From NCBI GenBank assembly GCA_947643595.1, contig CANRWP010000031.1, positions 1-36,978 on the forward strand: a stretch of DNA of 36,978 nucleotides, written 5' to 3'. How positions within the stretch are numbered: the stretch's first letter is position 1; each line of letters starts with the position of its first letter. A program made the translations under genes and the position numbers. The notes beneath the pieces are model-generated. The model did not search any database. It was not told the origin of the DNA and worked only from the letters and a program-made list of their open reading frames with translations. The stretch comes from an uncultured bacterium (GTDB lineage: Bacteria; Bacillota; Clostridia; Lachnospirales; Lachnospiraceae). Shown piece by piece: positions 31,441 to 36,978 of the stretch.

Positions 31441-33273
31441 TTACTTTGTCAGCACGGAAACTCCCGTATCTGTCACCGCACCTCCGAGGGACTCCCCTTC
31501 GAGTGCCTTCACACAGGCTTCCACACCCATGGAACCCATCACATCGGGATTCTGCGCCATCGTGCAGAGCAGATGTCCGTCGCCGATCAGGTTCATGATC
31601 GCATCGGATTTATCAAAGCCAACACCCACGATATCGGAGTTGCCGGATGCCTTGATGGCATTGCCTGTTCCTGTTGTGCTTCCCTCGTTACAGCCGAAGA
31701 TACCTACTACGTTCTGAGTGATATAGTTCTCAGCGATGGTCTGGGACTTCGCCGCGTCACCTTCGCCGTACTGTGTCTCAAGGAGATTGAAGTCTGTTCC
31801 CTCAAACGCTTTCCGAAACCCTTCCTCACGGTCCACTGTGGACTGTGTCGCAGCGTTTACATTTACGATACCGATATCGCCGCTTGTCACGCCTGCCGCC
31901 TCAAGAGCCTTGATCATCTCTTCGCCAGCCGTGGTACCTGCCGCCACGTTATCGGTGGAGAAAGTCGCTTCCGCGTCCACGTTTGCGGGGGAGTCCACAT
32001 ACACAACCCTGATGCCTGCCGCAATCGCTTCCTGCAGTGCGGAAGAAATCGCGTCGGGGCCGTTTGCTGCCACGATGATCGCTTCATAACCGCCCGCCAC
32101 CGCGTTATTCACACATTCGATCTGCTGTGCGTCATCCTTTGTGTTGGGGGACATAAATGTCACTTCCACACCCAGTTCGCCCGCCTTCGCCTGAGCGCCT
32201 TCATTTAAAGTTACCCAGTGCTGGTCGATGGAGTCCATCGTAATCAGAGCGATCTTCCATGCTTTGCTCGCCTTTACCGCATCGCCGGATGCCTCAGATG
32301 CCGCGCCGCCCAGTGCTGCCACGTCGATCACGGAAACGCCTGTATCCGTCACTTTTCCGCCCAGGTCTTCGCCGCCGATAGCCGCAACTGCCGCTTTCAC
32401 GCCTTCGTAACCCATCACGTCCGGATTCTGTGCCATCGTGCAGAGCAGATAGCCGTCTGTGATCAGCCCCTGGATCGCATCGGACTTATCGAAACCTACG
32501 CCCACGATATCGGAGCTGCCGGATGCCTTGATCGCGTTGCCTGTTCCTGTTGTGGAACCCTCGTTACATCCGAAGATACCTACTACCTTCTGTGTGATGT
32601 AGTTCTCGGCGATGGTCTGGGATTTCGCCGCGTCGCCTTCGCCGTACTGTGTCTCAAGCAGGTTGAAGTCTGTTCCTTCAAACGCTTTTCTGAAACCATT
32701 TTCTCTGTCTACCGTAGACTGTGTCGCAGCGTTTACGTTGACAATACCGATGTCGCCGCTTGTGATGCCTTTTGCATCGAGGGCTTTGATCATCTCTTCA
32801 CCCGCTGTGGTTCCTGCCGCCACGTTATCGGTGGAGAAAGTCGCTTCCGCATCTACGTTTGCGGGAGAGTCCACATACACAACCTTGATGCCTGCCGCAA
32901 TCGCTTCCTTCAATGCGGAAGAGATCGCGTCAGGACCGTTTGCCGCTACGATGATAGCCGCATAGCCGCCTGCCACCGCGTTGTTCACACATTCGATCTG
33001 CTGTGCGTCGTCCTTTGTGTTAGGTGACATAAATGTCACTTCCACGCCCAGCTCGCCTGCCGCCTTCTGTGCGCCTTCGTTCAGGCTGATCCAGTGCTGG
33101 TCGATGGAGTCCATCGTGATCAGTGCGATCTTTGCTCCATCCGCAGAAGCAGCTGCCTCTGTTGACTCGCCTTCCGCTGCCGCCGGTGCATCCGCACTCT
33201 GACTGCCGCAGCCCGTAAGCGCCGCTGCCAGCATAGTCGCGCCGCAGAGTAAACTTAACAGTTTCTTTTTCAT
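31441..33273 (-). CDS. Sugar-binding lipoprotein with two tandem periplasmic-binding domains
   Basis: A 610-residue substrate-binding protein of the RbsB/type 1 periplasmic-binding family, about twice the usual length (about 300-350). It has a signal peptide with lipobox AALTGC (Cys22), an Ala/Glu/Ser-rich linker, domain 1 (48-315), a 24-residue linker (316-339) and domain 2 (340-607). Both domains start KIALITMDSIDQHW and end GGxVTDTGVSV; they differ at 26 of 268 positions by my alignment. Core binding motifs (NGPDAISSAL, YVDSPANVDAEATFSTDN, GCNEGSTTGTGNAIKASG, VGVGFDKSDAI) are kept in both, so both may bind ligand. It delivers substrate to the RbsC-like permease encoded 56 nt upstream. The start has AGGAGG. 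The sugar is unknown. Confidence 0.93.
   Translation of the reverse strand: MKKKLLSLLCGATMLAAALTGCGSQSADAPAAAEGESTEAAASADGAKIALITMDSIDQHWISLNEGAQKAAGELGVEVTFMSPNTKDDAQQIECVNNAVAGGYAAIIVAANGPDAISSALKEAIAAGIKVVYVDSPANVDAEATFSTDNVAAGTTAGEEMIKALDAKGITSGDIGIVNVNAATQSTVDRENGFRKAFEGTDFNLLETQYGEGDAAKSQTIAENYITQKVVGIFGCNEGSTTGTGNAIKASGSSDIVGVGFDKSDAIQGLITDGYLLCTMAQNPDVMGYEGVKAAVAAIGGEDLGGKVTDTGVSVIDVAALGGAASEASGDAVKASKAWKIALITMDSIDQHWVTLNEGAQAKAGELGVEVTFMSPNTKDDAQQIECVNNAVAGGYEAIIVAANGPDAISSALQEAIAAGIRVVYVDSPANVDAEATFSTDNVAAGTTAGEEMIKALEAAGVTSGDIGIVNVNAATQSTVDREEGFRKAFEGTDFNLLETQYGEGDAAKSQTIAENYITQNVVGIFGCNEGSTTGTGNAIKASGNSDIVGVGFDKSDAIMNLIGDGHLLCTMAQNPDVMGSMGVEACVKALEGESLGGAVTDTGVSVLTK
31453..32256 (-). 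repeat. Second copy of the tandem duplication in the binding-protein gene
   Basis: This 804-nt stretch codes for domain 2 and is shifted by exactly 876 nt from the first copy (32329-33132). Long runs are identical, with scattered silent changes and more differences towards the 3' end. The register is in frame. Confidence 0.9.
32329..33132 (-). repeat. First copy of the tandem duplication in the binding-protein gene
   Basis: Codes for domain 1 (residues 48-315). Amino-acid changes relative to copy 2 cluster in the last 50 residues (13 of 26), while residues 131-165 and 193-228 of this domain are identical in both copies. The pattern suggests gene conversion or selection on the domain body. 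Confidence 0.9.
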
Positions 33274-33329
33274 GTTCTTATTCCTCCTGTTTTTTATATC
33301 CTAAACGCACAGGCTTTTCGCCCCTGCGG

Positions 33330-34346
33330 TTAGTTTCCTTTTTTCTTCTTGAACTGTCCGCCCCTTACGACGACGTCCAGAAGTACCGCCGCCACCACGA
33401 TCACGCCGATGACTACCCGCTGGATGCCGACCTGGGCGCCGATCATGTTCAGCCCGTTCTCCAGTGTCTGCCATACCGCCGCACCCGCGAAGGTTCCGAG
33501 CAGAAGCCCTGTACCGCCGAGGGGGGATACGCCGCCGATTACGCCCGCCGCAACGCCGTACATCTCGTACATATTGCCGGCTTCCATGTTGCCCATGCCC
33601 GCCTGTGCGCAGAGGATCAGTCCCACCACACAGGAACAGACCGCGCTGACCAGATAAGCCTTTGTCGTAGTTGCCACCACGTTCACACCGGAGAGCTTCG
33701 CCGCTTCGATGTTGGAGCCGATGGCGTATATATGTCTTCCCGTTCTTGTCTTGGAGAGCAGGAAGAAGAAAATGATGAAGAAGATCAGTGCGATCCAGAA
33801 TGTGTTGTAGACGCCCAGTGTCGTCCCATAGTAGAAAATATTCTGGAAGCTGTCCCCCGCCTCCTTGCCGATACCGGTGGCGATGGCGTCCGTGTTGCGG
33901 TTGCTGTTTACCATGTACGCCACGCCCCTTGTGATAAACATGGTGCCCAGGGTCGCGATGAAGGGAGGCAGTTTGAATTTGCCCACCAGAAATCCGTTGA
34001 CCACGCCGCATACCAGACAGCAGGCGAGGGCTACCACAATCGCCAGGATCGGATTCACGCCCCTGCTCATCAGAGTCGCCGCCACCATGGCGCTCATGCC
34101 TACCATGGAGCCGATGGACAGATCGATGTTGCCGGTGATCAGTATGTAACTCTGCGCGATACCGATCAAAAGATATTTTGACATGGAGCGCAGCAGGTTC
34201 ATGATATTCTGTCCGGAGAAGACCGCCGGATTGATCAGCCCGAACGCCACATAGATCACGATCAGTCCGATAAACGCCGTGATCGCGGCGCCCATGCCCC
34301 GGATCGCCATAATTTTTCTAAGAGAACTTTGCTTTTCATTACTCAT
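33330..34346 (-). CDS. CUT2-type sugar ABC permease (RbsC/MglC family)
   Basis: A 338-residue permease with about eight to ten hydrophobic segments and the CUT2 permease signatures: ITGNIDLSIGSMVGMSAMVAA, VNGFLVGKFKLPPFIATLGT, AIGSNIEAAKLSGVNV and GGVSPLGGTGLLLGTFAGA. Unlike CUT1 systems a homodimer forms the channel. I chose the ATG at 34344-34346 (GGGAGG 11 nt upstream), overlapping the ATPase gene end by 8 nt; a GTG seven codons earlier is less likely. The binding-protein gene follows 56 nt later. The gene order ATPase-permease-binding protein is common for these importers. Confidence 0.94.
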   Translation of the reverse strand: MSNEKQSSLRKIMAIRGMGAAITAFIGLIVIYVAFGLINPAVFSGQNIMNLLRSMSKYLLIGIAQSYILITGNIDLSIGSMVGMSAMVAATLMSRGVNPILAIVVALACCLVCGVVNGFLVGKFKLPPFIATLGTMFITRGVAYMVNSNRNTDAIATGIGKEAGDSFQNIFYYGTTLGVYNTFWIALIFFIIFFFLLSKTRTGRHIYAIGSNIEAAKLSGVNVVATTTKAYLVSAVCSCVVGLILCAQAGMGNMEAGNMYEMYGVAAGVIGGVSPLGGTGLLLGTFAGAAVWQTLENGLNMIGAQVGIQRVVIGVIVVAAVLLDVVVRGGQFKKKKGN

Positions 34347-35874
34347 GCTCTTCGTTTCCTCCCTCACTCTTTCCTATCTTTTTATCTTCAAAGGTGGTAG
34401 CTAACGTCAGAATCTCATTCTGCGTCGTCTCTCTCGCCATCACTTCGCCTGTGATGCGTCCGTCGCACATGACGATGATGCGGTCCGCGATACCCATCAC
34501 CTCGGGCATTTCCGAGGAGACAAAGACAACCGCGATGCCCTGCTTTTTCAGATCGTTCATCAGGTGGTAGATCTCCACCTTCGCCCCCACATCGATGCCC
34601 CTTGTGGGCTCATCGAAGATCACCACTCTCGAATCCCTTGCCAGCCATTTCCCGACCACGACCTTCTGCTGATTGCCGCCGGAGAGATTGCCCGAATCGA
34701 TCTCCACATTGGGCGTCTTGATCCTCAAGTCCTCCACAGCCTTTTCGCAGAGCTTCTCCTCCGTTTTGCTGCTCACCACGCCCAGCTTGTTGCAGACGAT
34801 ATCCAGATTCGGCAGCGCCAGATTGTGGCGGATGGAAAGCTTTGTGCAGAGCCCGTCCTTCTTCCGGTCCTCCGGCGCCAGCACCACGCCGCTCTTTATG
34901 GCGTCCATGGGGCAGGTGATCTTCACTTCCCTGCCGTCCACATAGATCTCGCCGCTCTCCTTCGGATCCACGCCGAAGATCGCCCTTGTGGTCTCCGTGC
35001 GCCCCGCGCCCATCAGCCCGGCAAAGCCCACGATCTCACCCTCGTAGGCGGAGAAATTGATATCTCTCACCATCCGCCCGGCATTTAAATTTCTCACCTC
35101 AAAGATCTTCTTTCCCTTTTCGCACTCCACTCTGGGGAACTTCTCCTTGATCTCACGCCCCACCATGTGGGCGATGATCTGATCCATCGTGGTATCCTTA
35201 AAGTTCATCGTCGTGATATACTGACCGTCCCGCATGATTGTCACACGATCCACGATATGCTGCAGTTCCTCTAAACGATGGGATATGTAAACGATGCCTT
35301 TTCCCTCACTCTTAAGCTTCCTGATGATGCGGAACAGATCCTCGATCTCCCGCGCCGTCAGGGAGGAGGTCGGTTCGTCCATGATCAGGATCTTCGCATG
35401 GATGGAAAGGGCTTTCGCGATCTCTACCATCTGCTGTTTGGAGACCGGCAGCTCGCCCACGATCTGATTCGGACTGATATCGATCTTCAAATCATCCAGT
35501 ATTTCCTTCGCTTCCTTTTCCATGGAGCTGTTGTCGAGTGCTACTTTCCCGCGCTTTTCTCTGCCGAGGAACATGTTCTCCGTGACAGTCAGGTGTTTAC
35601 ACATGTTCAGCTCCTGATGGATGATCGCAACGCCCGCTTCCTGCGCCTGCTTCGGCGTCAGATCGCCGTACTCTTTTCCGAAGATCTCAAGGGAACCTTC
35701 ATCTCTCGTGTAGACGCCGCTCAGCACCTTCATGAGCGTTGACTTGCCCGCGCCGTTCTCCCCGAGGAGCGCAAGGACTTCGCCGGAGCGCAGTTCAAAA
35801 TCCACGCCGTCGAGCGCCTTCACGCCGGGGAAAGACTTGCAGATATTCTTCATTGAGACAATTATCTCACCCAT
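34339..35874 (-). CDS. CUT2-type sugar ABC transporter ATPase (RbsA/MglA family)
   Basis: A 511-residue double ATPase. The first half is canonical: Walker A GENGAGKST (38-46), Q-loop HQELN, signature LPVSKQQMVEIAKAL, Walker B ILIMDEPTSSL and switch YISHRLEEL. The second half has the divergent P-loop GLMGAGRTE usual in RbsA, signature LSGGNQQKVVVGKWL and VVIFDEPTRGID. All catalytic motifs of this family are present, in contrast to the pseudo-ATPase at 27225-28679. It powers uptake by the RbsC-like permease. It is the first gene of the transporter operon; the ATG has AAGGAAGG upstream and a promoter lies at 35912-35939. Confidence 0.95.
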   Translation of the reverse strand: MGEIIVSMKNICKSFPGVKALDGVDFELRSGEVLALLGENGAGKSTLMKVLSGVYTRDEGSLEIFGKEYGDLTPKQAQEAGVAIIHQELNMCKHLTVTENMFLGREKRGKVALDNSSMEKEAKEILDDLKIDISPNQIVGELPVSKQQMVEIAKALSIHAKILIMDEPTSSLTAREIEDLFRIIRKLKSEGKGIVYISHRLEELQHIVDRVTIMRDGQYITTMNFKDTTMDQIIAHMVGREIKEKFPRVECEKGKKIFEVRNLNAGRMVRDINFSAYEGEIVGFAGLMGAGRTETTRAIFGVDPKESGEIYVDGREVKITCPMDAIKSGVVLAPEDRKKDGLCTKLSIRHNLALPNLDIVCNKLGVVSSKTEEKLCEKAVEDLRIKTPNVEIDSGNLSGGNQQKVVVGKWLARDSRVVIFDEPTRGIDVGAKVEIYHLMNDLKKQGIAVVFVSSEMPEVMGIADRIIVMCDGRITGEVMARETTQNEILTLATTFEDKKIGKSEGGNEEHE

Positions 35875-35911
35875 TCCTTCATCCTTCCTTTTGTATATTT
35901 TGCTTTATATT

Positions 35912-35939
35912 TACATAATGGCAAAGTCTTTTTTGTCAA
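35912..35939 (-). promoter_or_regulatory. Promoter of the CUT2 transporter operon
   Basis: A perfect TTGACA (35934-35939), 16 nt, then TATGTA (35912-35917) on the minus strand; an alternative TATAAA lies further downstream. The imperfect -10 fits a promoter needing activation, for instance by the YesN-type regulator. Confidence 0.55.
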
Positions 35940-35986
35940 AAAAGGGTGGAAGTTTTTGGATTTGATGGGGTTTTTTATGCAGTTTG

Positions 35987-36000
35987 TGAAAACGATCAAC
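35987..36000 (-). promoter_or_regulatory. Possible cre (CcpA) site upstream of the transporter promoter
   Basis: TGAAAACGATCAAC matches the CcpA consensus TGWAANCGNTNWCA at all but the last two positions. It lies about 48 nt upstream of the -35, where CcpA may activate rather than repress. The rest of 35875-36125 shows no gene. Confidence 0.3.
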
Positions 36001-36076
36001 AGAAGTGTGGTCTCTGTGAAATGGAGATGAAAGAATCTTAGTCTATGACTGGAATAGAGAAATAGATGTTATCCTG

Positions 36077-36109
36077 CAGGGCAACGAGAACTCCAGCCTC
36101 GTTGCCCTG
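36077..36109. repeat. Perfect 12-bp hairpin flanked by TGTTATCC repeats
   Basis: CAGGGCAACGAG and CTCGTTGCCCTG surround a 9-nt loop, and TGTTATCC occurs just outside on both sides (about 36067 and 36112). No T-run follows on either strand. It lies 17 nt past the stop of the truncated hydrolase; it may be its old terminator or a small palindromic repeat. Confidence 0.6.
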
Positions 36110-36125
36110 TATGTTATCCCGTTTT

Positions 36126-36914
36126 TCAATCGTCAAACGCAATGCTGTCGATCATGTCCTGGAACAGACGAACCACCGACTCTTCCACGTACTCCTCATA
36201 GATAATAAAATTGAAGACCACGCACTCCTCGCCGCGTTCAACCGACAGGTAGCGCTGATAGTAGAAATCACCATCGTCGGTCTGCACCATGGAAGCTCCG
36301 TCCACCGCCGGATTGCCCTGGATCGATATCTCCTCCACGACATAGCCCTGCTCTTCCATGTTTCCTTTCAGCCTCTGCTGGGTATCGCCCCCCTCGGCAT
36401 CGTAGAGCGTGATATAGAGCGCCGCCATATCCCACGCGTTTGCCCCGTCATAGCCGGAATATACCTCCAGACTGCTGCCGTCCTCGCTGAGAGCGATATT
36501 CCACACATACGGGCAGGAGAATGTCATGCCCAGCTCCTCCACATAGCGCTCCGTCATCACCGGCACCGGGATGGCCGGATCCTGTTTCATCGCCGCGTCC
36601 AATTCTTCCTGCGTGATAACGATAGACGCCTCGTCACCCGTGTCCGCCAGGATCTTTTCCGCCACGACTCTTGTGGCAGGCGCCAGCACCGAAAAATGGT
36701 CGGCGTCCTCCACCACATAGCAGTGCAGATTCTCGTTCTCAGAGACCTCCTCCATCCGCTCCAGATTCTCCGAATTGCCATCCCTTCCCTCGATCAAAAA
36801 TGTGGGACTTTTGATATCATCCAGCCAGTAGATCGGGGAACGCATGATGTACTCATCCTGATTACTCTTATCAAAAGTAAACTGACTGTTGTTATGATGC
36901 CCAATAATGTTGAG
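36126..36914 (-). pseudogene. Alpha/beta hydrolase, 5'-truncated
   Basis: The open frame codes for the C-terminal part of a prolyl-oligopeptidase-like alpha/beta hydrolase. MRSPIYWLDDIKSPTFLIEG is the late strand with the acid region and VEDADHFSVLAP carries the catalytic histidine. A second domain of about 150 residues (from IVITQEELDAAMKQ) follows and is not one I recognise. The nucleophile elbow (G-x-S-x-G) and the rest of the N-terminal half are missing. An ATG at 36843-36845 could start a 239-residue product, but the frame stays open upstream (reading SNQDEYI and NNSQFTF) to a stop at 36915-36917 inside an inverted repeat. There is no ribosome site at that ATG. I infer the gene was cut by an insertion or deletion at the repeat. 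Confidence 0.65.
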
Positions 36915-36930
36915 CTAAACATTATTGGGC
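36899..36930. repeat. 13-bp perfect inverted repeat at the hydrolase breakpoint
   Basis: GCCCAATAATGTT and AACATTATTGGGC flank the 6-nt spacer GAGCTA. It lies exactly where the hydrolase frame ends, as expected at the end of a mobile element or at a recombination scar. Confidence 0.7.
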
Positions 36931-36958
36931 TAATGTAAAGTGAAAAATAATGTAAAGT
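36931..36958. mobile_element. Tandem 11-bp direct repeats, probable terminus of an insertion sequence
   Basis: TAATGTAAAGT occurs at 36931-36941 and 36948-36958 (17-nt period), directly after the inverted repeat. Repeated short boxes near an end recall the multiple transposase-binding sites of IS21-family elements. No transposase is visible; the element would continue beyond the window. The remaining 20 nt show nothing recognisable. Confidence 0.4.
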
Positions 36959-36978
36959 CACCTCTTTCAAATGCCAGA

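Noticed and set aside
31441-33273. Tandem binding domains as an assembly artefact
   Set aside because: The copies differ at 26 residues and many silent sites and are joined by a unique linker in frame, which a simple assembly duplication would not produce; long reads would still settle it.
36066-36938. Plus-strand open frame of 290 codons at the right edge
   Set aside because: It is the complement of the hydrolase remnant, and the minus frame carries recognisable hydrolase motifs.
1-36978. CRISPR arrays, tRNA or rRNA genes, prophage or toxin-antitoxin modules
   Set aside because: No regularly spaced repeats, no tRNA- or rRNA-like stretches and no recognisable phage or toxin genes were seen on either strand.

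Overview
The window looks like part of the chromosome of an anaerobic gut-type Clostridia, most probably a Lachnospiraceae member. The basis is gene content and order (rimP-nusA-rnpM-ylxQ-infB-rbfA-nrnA-truB-ribF and rpsO-pnp), AGGAGG-type ribosome sites, sigma-A promoters, a glycyl-radical repair protein, and YesM/YesN two-component genes beside sugar ABC transporters. The species cannot be fixed from sequence reading alone. Almost everything runs on the minus strand.

Layout. 1-1144: decayed remnants of a metallophosphoesterase and an unrecognised protein, then a DUF1349 gene. 1346-1588: a stand-alone glycyl-radical cofactor gene (grcA type). 1622-6996: a visibly more AT-rich block with a YheO-like PAS/HTH regulator, a CUT1-type ABC importer without its ATPase, and a PLP-dependent C-S lyase (cystathionine lyase family). 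It reads as uptake and cleavage of an unknown, perhaps sulfur-containing, substrate. 7270-8892: a divergent pair, a phosphoribosyltransferase-fold protein lacking the usual acidic pair and a DegV protein. 8939-11489: rpsO-pnp with structured leaders. 11661-15207: a lipoprotein, an NlpC/P60 hydrolase with SH3 domains and a Na/Pi symporter. These lie between ribF and rpsO, which are neighbours in Bacillus. 15381-24025: the conserved translation/RNA operon from rimP to ribF.

24148-35874 is the most unusual part. It holds a large hybrid histidine kinase, a degenerate RbsA-like double ABC protein, a short YesM-type kinase with almost no extracellular region, a YesN-type AraC response regulator, a sugar-binding lipoprotein containing two about 90% identical binding domains in tandem, an RbsC-like permease and an intact RbsA-like ATPase. 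The pseudo-ATPase gene overlaps the kinase gene by 4 nt. I infer a transport-coupled sensing system in which the dead ATPase connects transporter state or ligand to the YesM/YesN pair.

35875-36978: a promoter region with a possible cre site, a perfect 12-bp hairpin, and a 5'-truncated alpha/beta hydrolase. The hydrolase frame stops at a 13-bp inverted repeat followed by 11-bp direct repeats, probably the end of a mobile element that continues past the window.
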